NCBI RefSeq assembly: GCF_042666235.1
Contig: NZ_JBHTFQ010000011.1
Span: 1-64,000, forward strand
DNA from: Halodurantibacterium daqingensis
GTDB lineage: Bacteria > Pseudomonadota > Alphaproteobacteria > Rhodobacterales > Rhodobacteraceae
Reading direction: 5' to 3'
DNA: 64,000 bases
Shown: in pieces, positions 26,357 to 34,927 of the stretch
Layout of the letters: each line of letters begins with the position of its first letter
Numbering within the stretch: position 1 is the first letter of the stretch
Position numbers and translations under genes: made by a program
The notes under the pieces: generated by a model
What the model saw: only the letters and a program-made list of their open reading frames with translations
The model's database searches: none
What the model was told of the DNA's origin: nothing

Positions 26357-26782
26357 ATGCTGCGCATCACCGATCAGATCACCCTTCAGCCCTGGGAAAT
26401 GACCGAGACTTTTTCGCGTTCTTCCGGTCCCGGCGGACAGAATGTCAACAAGGTCGAAACCGCGGTCGAGCTGCGTTTCGAGGCCGAACGTTCGCCCAGC
26501 CTGCCGACCCCGGTCAAGGCGCGGCTCCGTCGGCTTGCGGGCCGGCGCTGGACGCTGGACGGCGCCATCGTCATCCGGGCCGAAGAAACCCGCAGCCAGG
26601 CGCGCAACCGCGAAATCGCGCGGGAACGGCTGGCGGAGCTGATCCGCAGCGCCCTGGTCCCGCCCAAGCGGCGGGTGCCCACCAAGCCCACCCTCGCCAG
26701 TCAGCGCCGGCGCGTGGCCGCCAAGACACGTCGGGGCACGGTCAAGGCGCTGCGCGGCAAGATCGGAGACAATGATGAGTGA
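26357..26782 (+). CDS. arfB: Alternative ribosome-rescue factor / peptidyl-tRNA hydrolase ArfB
   Basis: Rescues ribosomes stalled at the end of broken mRNAs by hydrolysing the peptidyl-tRNA, independent of tmRNA. The 141-residue protein has the catalytic GGQ loop (SSGPGGQNVNKVETAVELRF; G26-G27-Q28) in a release-factor-like domain, and a very basic C-terminal tail (RRRVAAKTRRGTVKALRGK) that in ArfB enters the empty mRNA channel. The last codons overlap the start of the next gene, so the aminotransferase and kinase genes are probably co-transcribed with it. Confidence 0.95.
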   Translation: MLRITDQITLQPWEMTETFSRSSGPGGQNVNKVETAVELRFEAERSPSLPTPVKARLRRLAGRRWTLDGAIVIRAEETRSQARNREIARERLAELIRSALVPPKRRVPTKPTLASQRRRVAAKTRRGTVKALRGKIGDNDE

Positions 26783-28061
26783 CGCGATCCTCGCCCGCCG
26801 CAACCGGTTGATGGGGCCGAATGTGCCAACCTTCTACCGGGACCCGGTTCATATCGTGCGCGGCCAGGGCGTGTGGCTATGGGATGCCGCCGGGAACCGC
26901 TATCTGGATTGTTACAACAACGTGGCCCATGTCGGCCATTGCCATCCCAGGGTGGTCGAGGCCATCGCCCGCCAAAGCATGACCCTGAACACCCACACCC
27001 GCTATCTGCACGAGGGCGTGCTGGATTACCTTGAACAGCTGACAGCGCGGCTGGGGCACGGGATCAGCCAGGGCATCATGGTCTGCACCGGCTCCGAGGC
27101 GAATGACATCGCCCTGCGCATGGCCCAGGCCGTGACCGGCAAGACCGGGATCATCGCGACCGACAACACCTATCACGGCAATACGGTCGCCACCGCGGCG
27201 CTTTCAACCCGGCGTCCGCCGATCGGGGGCTATCCGCCACATGTCCGGCTTGTTCCCGCGCCCGAAAGCCTGGCGCCGCTGGGCGGCAGCGCAGAACGGC
27301 AGGCCGACGTCTTTGCCGAGAATGTCGCCCATGCCATCGCGGATCTTGAAGACAGCGGCTTTGGCTTTTCGGGGATCATGCTGTGCCCCTTCTTCGCGAA
27401 CGAGGGCTTTCCCGACCTGCCCGCAGATTTCCTTGCCCCCACGGCGCGCATCGTGCGCGCGGCCGGCGGGCTGATGCTGGTGGACGAGGTGCAGCCGGGG
27501 TTCGGCCGGCTTGGCAGCCATTTCTGGGGTCATGACCGCGCGGGGCTGGTGCCGGATGTCGTGACCGTGGGCAAGCCGATGGCCAACGGGCATCCGGTGG
27601 CGGCAGTGCTGGCGCGGCCCGATGTGATGGGCGCCTTCCGCAGCGCCTTCGGGTATTTCAACACCTTCGGCGGCAATCCCGTGGCCGCCGCCGCCGCACT
27701 GGCAACGCTGCAGGTGATGGAGGAGGAGGGCCTTCAGGCCAATGCCCGCGACACCGGCGCCTATGCCCTCGCCCGCCTGCGCGCGCTTCGCCACCCTGCC
27801 ATCGCCCAAGCGCGCGGCGCGGGGCTGTTTCTTGGGCTCGAATGTGTGACCGACGATGGTGGACCGGCAACCGCCTTTGCGACCGAACTGGTCGAACGGA
27901 TGCGACAACGCGGCATCCTGATGAACCGGATCGGCCGGCATATGAACACGCTCAAGATCCGCCCGCCGATGCCCTTCAGCCGCGACAACGCCGATCTTCT
28001 GGTCGATACCCTCGGCGAGGTTCTGGCGGCAATGCCGACGGAGACCGCTGATGCGGGATGA
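26775..28061 (+). CDS. Class III PLP enzyme, AGXT2L-type phospho-lyase candidate
   Basis: PLP-dependent enzyme of 428 residues with the Schiff-base lysine K267 in TVGKPMANGHPVAAV. Several stretches match the human ethanolamine-phosphate / phosphohydroxylysine phospho-lyases more closely than ordinary omega-aminotransferases: DCYNNVAHVGHCHP, DEVQPGFGRLGSHFW, FNTFGGNPV, GLQANA and LKIRPPMPF. Those enzymes eliminate phosphate and ammonia from a phosphorylated amino alcohol. The second ATG at 26775 is preferred because GGAG stands 6 bases before it. The following gene encodes an APH-fold kinase overlapping by 11 bases, supporting a kinase then phospho-lyase route. Simple transamination remains possible. 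Confidence 0.85.
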   Translation: MSDAILARRNRLMGPNVPTFYRDPVHIVRGQGVWLWDAAGNRYLDCYNNVAHVGHCHPRVVEAIARQSMTLNTHTRYLHEGVLDYLEQLTARLGHGISQGIMVCTGSEANDIALRMAQAVTGKTGIIATDNTYHGNTVATAALSTRRPPIGGYPPHVRLVPAPESLAPLGGSAERQADVFAENVAHAIADLEDSGFGFSGIMLCPFFANEGFPDLPADFLAPTARIVRAAGGLMLVDEVQPGFGRLGSHFWGHDRAGLVPDVVTVGKPMANGHPVAAVLARPDVMGAFRSAFGYFNTFGGNPVAAAAALATLQVMEEEGLQANARDTGAYALARLRALRHPAIAQARGAGLFLGLECVTDDGGPATAFATELVERMRQRGILMNRIGRHMNTLKIRPPMPFSRDNADLLVDTLGEVLAAMPTETADAG

Positions 28062-29034
28062 CACGGCACTTGCACAGGCGCACGAAGCCATGGCCGCCTG
28101 GGGCGGCACCGGAACGCCGCGCCTGATCCGCAACCGCGAGAATGCGGTATTCGAAATCATCACTCCCGCCGGACGCGCCGCGCTGCGCCTGCACCGCCAA
28201 GGCTACCAGACCGAAGCAGCGATCCGGTCGGAGCTGTGGTGGATGCGCGCCCTGGCCGACCGGGCGCAGCCAGTGCCGCATCCGTTGCGGACAGCGACAG
28301 GCGCGCTGACCCATTGCCTGCAGGGCGGGCGCATCGCCTCGGCCCTGGCCTGGGTTGAGGGGGCGCCGCTTGGGGCGGCAGGTATCCCGCTTTCGGGGAC
28401 CGCGCAGGAACAGGCCGCGCAGCATCACGCCCTCGGGCGGCTTCTGGCGACGGTTCATTCGGCGACGGATCGACTTGAACCACCGCAGGACTTTGAGCGC
28501 CCGCACTGGGATCTGCCAGGGCTTCTGGGCGAGTCCCCCCTGTGGGGCCGGTTCTGGGAGCATCCCGGTCTTGCCCCCGCCGAGGCGCGGCTGCTGGTCG
28601 AGGCCCGCGCCTTCTGCGCAGAGGCAACGCGCGATGCCACCGCACGTGGCGCGGATCAGGGGCTTGTCCATGCGGATGTGCTGCGGGAAAACGTGCTTCT
28701 GACGGAAAACGGCCCGGTGCTGATCGATTTCGACGATTGTGGCCGTGGGTTCCGGCTTTACGATCTGGGAACGGCACTGTCACAGAACCTGTCCGAACCG
28801 CATCTGCCCGCGATCCTGGCCGCGCTGGTTGATGGCTATGCGAGCCTCCGGCCGCTTGCGCCAGAGGACCAGGCCCTGATCCCCGTCATGACGTTGATGC
28901 GCTGCCTGGCCTCCGTCGGCTGGACCATGACCCGGATCCCCCAAGAAAGCCCGCTGCACCGCAGCTATATCAACCGGGCGACCCGCCTTTCGGCGCAGCT
29001 TCTGCGCGGGGAGGGACTTGTGGGCAAGGACTGA
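28051..29034 (+). CDS. APH-fold phosphotransferase (hydroxylysine/homoserine-kinase-like)
   Basis: Cytoplasmic small-molecule kinase of the aminoglycoside phosphotransferase / ThrB-like fold, 327 residues. The catalytic loop is visible as GLVHADVLRENVLL (HxDxxxxN) followed by the metal-binding VLIDFDDCG. The N-lobe has REN-AVFEI and a lysine-poor ALRLHRQGY segment in place of the usual AxK, as in several members of this fold. It overlaps the PLP gene, and human hydroxylysine kinase belongs to the same fold and feeds an AGXT2L phospho-lyase. The inferred substrate is therefore an amino alcohol such as hydroxylysine or ethanolamine, not a drug. Confidence 0.82.
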   Translation: MRDDTALAQAHEAMAAWGGTGTPRLIRNRENAVFEIITPAGRAALRLHRQGYQTEAAIRSELWWMRALADRAQPVPHPLRTATGALTHCLQGGRIASALAWVEGAPLGAAGIPLSGTAQEQAAQHHALGRLLATVHSATDRLEPPQDFERPHWDLPGLLGESPLWGRFWEHPGLAPAEARLLVEARAFCAEATRDATARGADQGLVHADVLRENVLLTENGPVLIDFDDCGRGFRLYDLGTALSQNLSEPHLPAILAALVDGYASLRPLAPEDQALIPVMTLMRCLASVGWTMTRIPQESPLHRSYINRATRLSAQLLRGEGLVGKD

Positions 29035-29197
29035 CCACATGCCAACCCGGGATGCGACAGGCTTGCCGACCCTTCGGCCCTGAAGCTGGGCAGGCCCACG
29101 GCGCCCTTGAAAAGGTCCGGCCACGACTCAGATGACTTCATGTGGAAGATTTAACCATTCGCAGCTATACTGAGAAAAACCAGAATACAGGCAGCTC

Positions 29198-29659
29198 ATG
29201 ATGATCCAGACCCGCCTTGCCAGGGCGCTCCGCGATGCGGTTGTTCCGCTTATCAGCCGGCCCGCGTATATTCAGGTCGCTGCGCTGTGCCTGCGGAGCA
29301 AGAATGGCAAGCAGCAGGTTCTGATGATCCGCAGCCTTGGCACAGGGCGCTGGATCCTGCCGAAGGGCTGGCCAATGGACGGCCGCAGCCTTGCCGAAGC
29401 GGCGCTGCAGGAAGCCTGGGAGGAAGCCGGCGTTCAGGGCAGCGTTGCCCCCGAACCGGTGGGCCACTACAGCTACTCCAAGATCGCCGAGGGGGGGATG
29501 GCGCTGCCGACGACGGTGCATGTCTATGCGGTGGCGGTGGACAGGCTTGCCGACAGCTTCCCCGAAAGCGCCCGGCGCAAGCGGAAATGGATGGCACCCG
29601 CAAAGGCGGCCGAGCGCGTCAACGAACCCGGGCTGCGTGACCTGCTGGCCGCTTTGTGA
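29198..29659 (+). CDS. Nudix hydrolase, diphosphoinositol-polyphosphate-phosphohydrolase-like
   Basis: Hydrolase for nucleoside-diphosphate-linked or diphosphoinositol compounds, 153 residues. The Nudix box runs GWPMDGRSLAEAALQEAWEE followed by AGV, fitting GX5EX7REUXEEXGU with alanine in place of the usual arginine-proximal residue. The segment GRWILPKGWP before it is the form seen in DIPP-type Nudix proteins. ATG codons at 29198 and 29201 are both possible starts. It stands 97 bp before a phosphate transporter with a candidate Pho box, so a link to phosphate metabolism is possible but unproven. Confidence 0.88.
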   Translation: MMIQTRLARALRDAVVPLISRPAYIQVAALCLRSKNGKQQVLMIRSLGTGRWILPKGWPMDGRSLAEAALQEAWEEAGVQGSVAPEPVGHYSYSKIAEGGMALPTTVHVYAVAVDRLADSFPESARRKRKWMAPAKAAERVNEPGLRDLLAAL

Positions 29660-29725
29660 TCCCGATCCGCCGGCAGCAACCGATTTCTGTTGTCCCGTCA
29701 TCGGAACCCCGTTACTGCCCCGCGC

Positions 29726-29743
29726 GTAACAGTTTCATGACAA
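29726..29743 (-). promoter_or_regulatory. Candidate Pho box upstream of the PiT transporter
   Basis: Read on the minus strand the site is TTGTCATGAAACTGTTAC, matching the PhoB consensus CTGTCATAAANCTGTCAY at all but 3 positions. It ends 13 bp before the GTG start of the phosphate transporter. That closeness and the reverse orientation leave little room for a standard PhoB-activated promoter, so it could act in repression or the true transcript start may differ. Confidence 0.45.
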
Positions 29744-29756
29744 TACCCGGGGCGCC

Positions 29757-31232
29757 GTGACCGAACAGAAGCCGATCAACCAGTGGAAGACACTGGACAA
29801 GGATCTGAACCGGATCAACCTGCTCGAGCAGGCGACCCATTATGTGGGGCGCCCGCTTGTCGCGCCGGGGATCGCGCTGTGTTTCATCGCGCTGGTGACG
29901 CTTGCAGCGACGGTCATCGTGGGGCAGTCGGCCTCGTCCCTCATCATCATCGCGGCAGCGGCCTTCGGTGCCTACATGGCGCTGAACATCGGCGCGAATG
30001 ATGTGGCCAACAACATGGGCCCGGCCGTCGGCGCCAATGCGCTGACACTGGGCGGGGCGCTGATCATCGCCGCTGTCTGCGAAACGGCGGGCGCGCTTCT
30101 GGCCGGGGGGGATGTGGTCGGCACGATCTCGGGCGGAATTGTCGATCCGGCCAGCGTGGCCGATGCGGGGGTATTCATCTGGGCGATGATGTCAGCCCTG
30201 ATCGCGGCCGCCCTCTGGATCAACCTCGCGACCGTCATCGGGGCACCCGTATCCACCACCCATTCCGTCGTGGGGGGCGTGATGGGCGCCGGCATCGCTG
30301 CCGCGGGCGTTGCCGCAGTGAACTGGCCGATGATGGGCCGGATCGCGGCAAGCTGGATCATCTCGCCGGTGATGGGCGGGGTGATTGCCGCGCTGTTTCT
30401 GGCCTTCATCAAGGCGCGGATCATCTATCAGGACGACAAGATCGCCGCCGCCCGGCGCTGGGTGCCGGTGCTGATCGGGATCATGGCCGGCAGCTTCGCC
30501 ACCTATCTGGCGATCAAGGGGCTGAACCGGATCATCTCGGTTCAGCTGGGAACCGCGCTTCTGATCGGCCTGGGCTTTGCGCTTGTCACGCAGCTGGCCG
30601 TGACCCCGGTGATCCGCCGCCAGTCAGAGGGGATGGAGAACCGCAAGAAATCGCTCAAGAAGCTGTTCTCGATCCCGCTTGTCCTGTCGGCGGCACTTTT
30701 GTCCTTTGCCCATGGCGCCAATGACGTGGCGAATGCCGTGGGACCGCTGGCGGCGATTGTCCATGCAGTGAACTCCGGCGATGTCGCAGCGCGGGTGGTG
30801 ATACCGCTTTGGGTGATGATCATTGGCGCCATGGGGCTTTCCTTCGGGCTGGTGCTGTTCGGACCCAAGCTGATCCGCATGGTGGGCAGCCAGATCACCA
30901 AGCTCAATCCCATGCGGGCCTATTGCGTTTCGCTGGCCGCGGCGATCACCGTCATCGTGGCCAGCTGGCTGGGGCTGCCGGTCAGTTCGACCCATATCGC
31001 CGTCGGCGCGATCTTTGGCGTCGGCTTCTTCCGCGAATGGCATGCCGAACGCCGGGCGCGCCAGCTTGGTATCACCAAGGGCAAACCCGTCGCCCCGGAA
31101 GAGCGCCGGCGCCGCAAGCTGGTGCGCCGGTCGCATTTCATGACCATTGTTGCCGCCTGGGTGGTGACCGTGCCGGCGGCGGCCTTTCTGTCAGGCGCGG
31201 TATTCGTTGCCATCAGCCTGATCGCCGGCTGA
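29757..31232 (+). CDS. Inorganic phosphate transporter, PiT family
   Basis: Low-affinity phosphate/metal-phosphate permease of the inner membrane, 491 residues. The two conserved PiT signatures are seen: NIGANDVANNMGPAVGA early and AHGANDVANAVGPLAAI late, with the matching PVSTTHSVVGGVMG and PVSSTHIAVGAIFG segments, showing the internal duplication of the family. About 12 helices; a charged cytosolic loop (RRQSEGMENRKKSLKKL) divides the halves. It starts with GTG at 29757. A candidate Pho box lies just upstream. It is convergent with pncB, leaving only 2 bp between them. Confidence 0.95.
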   Translation: MTEQKPINQWKTLDKDLNRINLLEQATHYVGRPLVAPGIALCFIALVTLAATVIVGQSASSLIIIAAAAFGAYMALNIGANDVANNMGPAVGANALTLGGALIIAAVCETAGALLAGGDVVGTISGGIVDPASVADAGVFIWAMMSALIAAALWINLATVIGAPVSTTHSVVGGVMGAGIAAAGVAAVNWPMMGRIAASWIISPVMGGVIAALFLAFIKARIIYQDDKIAAARRWVPVLIGIMAGSFATYLAIKGLNRIISVQLGTALLIGLGFALVTQLAVTPVIRRQSEGMENRKKSLKKLFSIPLVLSAALLSFAHGANDVANAVGPLAAIVHAVNSGDVAARVVIPLWVMIIGAMGLSFGLVLFGPKLIRMVGSQITKLNPMRAYCVSLAAAITVIVASWLGLPVSSTHIAVGAIFGVGFFREWHAERRARQLGITKGKPVAPEERRRRKLVRRSHFMTIVAAWVVTVPAAAFLSGAVFVAISLIAG

Positions 31233-31234
31233 GG

Positions 31235-32527
31235 TCAGACCAGAACCTCTTGCGCCTGTTGGTGCCCGACACCGAACACCCGCTTGTAGCGTTCAACCTC
31301 ATCGGGCGGCCCCATCGCCTTGTTGGGGTTGTCCGACAGCTTGACCGTGGGGCGGCCATCCGCCGACACCGCCTTGCAGACCAGCGAAAACGGCGCCAGC
31401 GCATCCCCGGGCACAAGCCCGCGAAAATCGTTGGTGAACATGGTCCCCCATCCGAAACTGACCTTGACCCTGCCCCGGAACCGGGACGAAAGCTCTTCGA
31501 TCCGGTTTACATCAAGCCCATCCGAGAAGATGACCAGCTTCTTGCGCGGGTCCTCGCCTCGCTCCTGCCACCAGCGGATCGCGGTTTCAGCGCCCTGGAC
31601 CGGGTCGCCGCTGTCGATGCGGATGCCGGTCCAGGTGGTCAACCAGTCGGGCGCGCGCTGCAGGAAACCTTCGGTGCCATAGGTGTCGGGAAGGATGATG
31701 CGCAGATTGCCGTCATGTTCCTCGTGCCAGTCGGCCAGAACCTGATAGGGTGCCCGGGCAAGTTCGGCATCGTCTCGGGCAAGCGCGCTGTAGACCATTG
31801 GCAGTTCATGCGCATTGGTGCCGATCGCTTCCACCTCGCGGCGCATGGCGATCAGGCAGTTCGAGGTGCCGATGAAGCTTTCGCCAAGCCCCTCGATCAT
31901 CGCCTGCACGCACCAGTCCTGCCACAGGAAGCTGTGGCGCCGCCGCGTGCCGAAATCGGCGATGCGCAGCCCCTCGATCTGGCGCAGACGCTCGATCTTT
32001 TCCCACAGCTTGGTCATGGCCCGTGCATAGAGAACCTGAAGCTCGAACCGGCCCAGCGTCTTGAGCACGGCGCGCGAACGCAACTCCATCAGAACCGAGA
32101 GCGCCGGGATTTCCCACAGCATCACCTCGGGCCACGCGCCTTCGAAGGTCAGTTCATACTGTCCGTCGCGTTTTTCCAGATGGTAGGGCGGCAGGCGCAG
32201 GCCCTCGAACCATTCCATGAAGTCGGGGCGGAACATCTGCCGCTTGCCATAGAAGGTGTTGCCCCGCAGGAAGGTGCTTTCGCCCCGCGACAGCCCGAGG
32301 CTGCGGATATGGTCCAGCTGTTCGCGCAGCTCGCCCTCGTCCACGAGATCGGCAAGCCGGACCGAATGCGAGCGGTTGATCAGGCTGAAGGTCACATTGG
32401 TGCGGGGCCGGTTGCGAAACACCGACTGGCACATGAGCAGCTTGTAGAAATCGGTATCGATCAGCGAACGCACGATCGGGTCGATCTTCCACTTGTGGTT
32501 ATAGACGCGGGTGGCAATATCGGCCAT
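31235..32527 (-). CDS. pncB: Nicotinate phosphoribosyltransferase
   Basis: Converts nicotinate and PRPP to nicotinate mononucleotide, using ATP, in the Preiss-Handler NAD salvage route. The 430-residue protein shows DTDFYKLLMCQSVF near the N-terminus, FGTRRRHSFLWQ, the GTNAHE segment that holds the phospho-accepting histidine, and IRIDSGDP and FSDGLDVNRI that contact the phosphoribosyl group. It begins 2 bases after pncA, which makes its substrate, so the pair forms a salvage operon. Confidence 0.97.
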   Translation of the reverse strand: MADIATRVYNHKWKIDPIVRSLIDTDFYKLLMCQSVFRNRPRTNVTFSLINRSHSVRLADLVDEGELREQLDHIRSLGLSRGESTFLRGNTFYGKRQMFRPDFMEWFEGLRLPPYHLEKRDGQYELTFEGAWPEVMLWEIPALSVLMELRSRAVLKTLGRFELQVLYARAMTKLWEKIERLRQIEGLRIADFGTRRRHSFLWQDWCVQAMIEGLGESFIGTSNCLIAMRREVEAIGTNAHELPMVYSALARDDAELARAPYQVLADWHEEHDGNLRIILPDTYGTEGFLQRAPDWLTTWTGIRIDSGDPVQGAETAIRWWQERGEDPRKKLVIFSDGLDVNRIEELSSRFRGRVKVSFGWGTMFTNDFRGLVPGDALAPFSLVCKAVSADGRPTVKLSDNPNKAMGPPDEVERYKRVFGVGHQQAQEVLV

Positions 32528-32529
32528 TC

Positions 32530-33138
32530 TCAGTCCTCCAGCCGCACGCCTGCCGCACGCATGGCTGCCAGCGCCGCGGTCAGCGATCCGTCAAGATCGA
32601 TGGCGCGGCACAGATCGGGGCGCACCGAGGCCCGGAACCCCAGCCGTGCCGCATCGATTGCCGACCAGGCCACGCAGAAATCAAGCGCCAGCCCGACAAA
32701 GGCCACCTCGGTCACGCCGCGGTTGCGCAGATAGCCCTCAAGCCCGGTGGCTGTGGTCTTGTCGTTCTCGAAGAAGGCCGAATAGCTGTCCACCTCGGCG
32801 CGGAAGCCCTTGCGCAGCACAAGATGCGCGCGGTTGGTGTCCAGATCCGGGTGCAGGTCGGCGCCACTGGTGCCCTGCACACAGTGGTCGGGCCAGAGAA
32901 CCTGAGGGCCATAGGGCATGTCGATCATCGCGAAGGGATCGCGCCCGGGATGGCTGGAGGCGAAGGAGCGATGATCAGCCGGGTGCCAGTCCTGGGTCAG
33001 GACCACCGTGGCGCAATCGGCCATCAGCCCATTGATGCCGGTCAGGATTTCATCGCCCCCCGCAACGCCAAGGGCGCCCCCGGGACAGAAATCGTTCTGC
33101 ATGTCGATCACGATCAGGGCCTGATGCTCGGGCTGCAT
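32530..33138 (-). CDS. pncA: Nicotinamidase
   Basis: Hydrolyses nicotinamide to nicotinate, feeding pncB. The 202-residue protein has the expected catalytic triad regions: Asp in VIDMQNDFCPGG, Lys in VLRKGFRAEVDSYSAF and Cys in GLALDFCVAWSA. The metal motif is present in TQDWHPADHRSF. The segment PDHCVQGTSGA is also conserved. First gene of the pncA-pncB pair on the minus strand; its promoter lies in the 104-bp gap shared with the divergent trhO. Confidence 0.96.
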   Translation of the reverse strand: MQPEHQALIVIDMQNDFCPGGALGVAGGDEILTGINGLMADCATVVLTQDWHPADHRSFASSHPGRDPFAMIDMPYGPQVLWPDHCVQGTSGADLHPDLDTNRAHLVLRKGFRAEVDSYSAFFENDKTTATGLEGYLRNRGVTEVAFVGLALDFCVAWSAIDAARLGFRASVRPDLCRAIDLDGSLTAALAAMRAAGVRLED

Positions 33139-33242
33139 GGCCGCTCCTCCCTATGGCTCAGTGCGTTTGCTAAGTGTGAAGCGCCCGCAGGTCAATGGCT
33201 TGGGCCTTGCGCAGGCGGCCTCTGGGCGCCTATGTGACGGCC

Positions 33243-34145
33243 ATGTTGACCGTTGCTGCGCTTTACCACTTCACCCGATTCCCCGATCCGGCCGCCCTGC
33301 GCGGGCCGCTTCTGCAGTGCTGCGAAACCGCGGGCGTTCGCGGATCGCTGCTGCTGGCGCGGGAGGGGATCAACGGAACCATCGCCGGAACCCGGGCCGG
33401 GATCGATGCGGTGCTGGACCATGTGCGCGCCTTGCCCGGCTGCGCAGCGCTGGAGTGGAAGGAAAGCCCCGCGCCCGCCATGCCGTTCGGGCGGATGAAG
33501 GTCCGGCTGAAGAAAGAGATCGTGACCATGGGCCAGCCCGAGGTCGATCCGCTGGCCGGCACCGGGCATTATGTCGACCCCCGGGACTGGAACGCCCTGA
33601 TATCCGCCCCCGATGTCGTGGTCATCGACACCCGAAATGACTACGAAGTGGCGATCGGCACCTTTGCCGGCGCGGTCGATCCGCAGACACGGGCCTTCCG
33701 CGATTTCCCCGCCTGGTGGGAAGCAAACCGCGACCGCTTTCACAACAAGCGGATCGCGATGTTCTGCACCGGCGGCATCCGCTGTGAAAAGTCCACCAAC
33801 TACCTGCTGGGACAGGGCGTGGATGAAGTCTATCACCTCAAGGGCGGGATCCTGAAATACCTGGAAGAGGTGCCCGAAGAAGACAGCCTGTGGCAGGGGC
33901 AGTGCTTTGTCTTTGACCAGCGCGTCTCGGTGGGCCACGGGCTGCAGCCGGGCGCGTTGCAGATGTGCCATGCCTGTCGCCGCCCGCTTTCCGCCGAGGA
34001 CCGGGCACAGCCGAGCTACGAAGAGGGCGTGAGCTGCCCGCATTGCATTGACGAATACAGCCCTGCCCGGCGCGAGGCGTTCCGCGAGCGCCAGCGCCAG
34101 ATCGCGCTGGCAGCCTCCCGCGGCGAAAGGCATCTGGGGCAATAA
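33243..34145 (+). CDS. trhO: tRNA uridine(34) hydroxylase, rhodanese family (TrhO)
   Basis: Oxygen-dependent hydroxylase that makes 5-hydroxyuridine at the wobble position of tRNA. The 300-residue protein has the N-terminal acylphosphatase-like domain (LLLAREGINGTIAGT), a rhodanese domain with the active cysteine in MFCTGGIRCEKST, and a C-terminal cysteine-rich part (CHACRRPLS, CPHC). The start at 33243 opens the usual N-terminus (LTVAALYHFTRFPDP). It is divergent from pncA and convergent with hupE; a 9-bp inverted repeat at 34150-34197 lies between the gene ends. Confidence 0.95.
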   Translation: MLTVAALYHFTRFPDPAALRGPLLQCCETAGVRGSLLLAREGINGTIAGTRAGIDAVLDHVRALPGCAALEWKESPAPAMPFGRMKVRLKKEIVTMGQPEVDPLAGTGHYVDPRDWNALISAPDVVVIDTRNDYEVAIGTFAGAVDPQTRAFRDFPAWWEANRDRFHNKRIAMFCTGGIRCEKSTNYLLGQGVDEVYHLKGGILKYLEEVPEEDSLWQGQCFVFDQRVSVGHGLQPGALQMCHACRRPLSAEDRAQPSYEEGVSCPHCIDEYSPARREAFRERQRQIALAASRGERHLGQ

Positions 34146-34214
34146 GGCGGCCGGACGGCGCTGTCCGCGATTCCCGCAGACAAGGCTTCCGTCCGGCACA
34201 CGCCGGATTGCCCG

Positions 34215-34796
34215 TCAGGCCATGGCGATGACGACGCCGCCGGTCAGCGTCACAGCCCCGAGCGCGCGCAGCAGGGCCTGTCCCCGGGCCTGCGGAAACC
34301 ACTGGCCAAGCACCAGGCCAAGCCCTGCGCCCGCCGCGTGCAGAAGCGCGGTGGACAGGGCAAAGCCCGCGCCGAAGGCCGCGGCGCCGCCCTCGCCCAT
34401 TTCCTGCCCATGGGCAAAGCCGTGAAACAGCCCGAACAGCGCCACCAGCGCCGCGCTCGCTCCGGTGGGCAGGCGAAGCGCCAGTGCCAGCATCAGGCCC
34501 AGCACCAGAACCGACGCAAGGATCATCGGCTCGACCAGCGGCAGCACCCCGCCACCAAGGGCAACGGTGAACCCCGCCACCATGGCAGCGACGAAGGCTG
34601 CCGGCAGGCCGGGAAGGGCCGCCCCGCCAAGATGCGCGGCCCAAAGGCCAACGGCTATCATCGCCAGAAGGTGGTCCGCCCCCAGAAGCGGATGCACCAC
34701 ACCCGCCACAAAGGGCGCCTGCCCGACGTGGCCGGGATGGGCCAGTGCCGGGGCGGCGGCAAGGATCGGCAGGGTGGACAGGATCAATCGTTTCAT
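34215..34796 (-). CDS. HupE/UreJ family membrane protein
   Basis: Inner-membrane metal permease family associated with nickel or cobalt uptake, 193 residues. It has a cleavable-type signal (STLPILAAAPALA) followed by the metal motif HPGH and HPLLGADHLLAM, then about six helices, one carrying LFGLFHGFAHGQEM. The ATG at 34796 has GGAG 5 bases upstream and is preferred over one four codons earlier. No urease or hydrogenase genes are nearby, so the metal user is elsewhere. The 100-bp upstream region begins after a terminator of the siderophore operon. Confidence 0.9.
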   Translation of the reverse strand: MKRLILSTLPILAAAPALAHPGHVGQAPFVAGVVHPLLGADHLLAMIAVGLWAAHLGGAALPGLPAAFVAAMVAGFTVALGGGVLPLVEPMILASVLVLGLMLALALRLPTGASAALVALFGLFHGFAHGQEMGEGGAAAFGAGFALSTALLHAAGAGLGLVLGQWFPQARGQALLRALGAVTLTGGVVIAMA

Positions 34797-34892
34797 ACGG
34801 CTCCTCATGGGCTGACGCCCAGAACCTGTCCTGTCAGCGGCCGCGGCTCAAGCCAGCGTTGCCCTCTCAGCCCGCTGCGGACCGGCCTTGGC

Positions 34893-34919
34893 ACGAAAAC
34901 CGGGCAGGATGCCCGGTTT
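34893..34919 (-). terminator. Rho-independent terminator of the siderophore ABC operon
   Basis: A perfect 10-bp stem AAACCGGGCA/TGCCCGGTTT with a 3-base loop, followed on the minus strand by a short T-run (TTTTCG). It lies 9 bp after the stop of the ATP-binding protein gene and separates that operon from hupE on the same strand. Confidence 0.82.
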
Positions 34920-34927
34920 CTGTGCAA

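Noticed and set aside
28051..29034. An aminoglycoside resistance gene
   Set aside because: The APH fold is shared by many metabolic kinases, and the overlap with a PLP enzyme gene points to metabolism.
34850..34880. A TPP-riboswitch-like GCTGAGAG upstream of hupE
   Set aside because: Only one short box fits; the second thi-box and the surrounding stems are absent.
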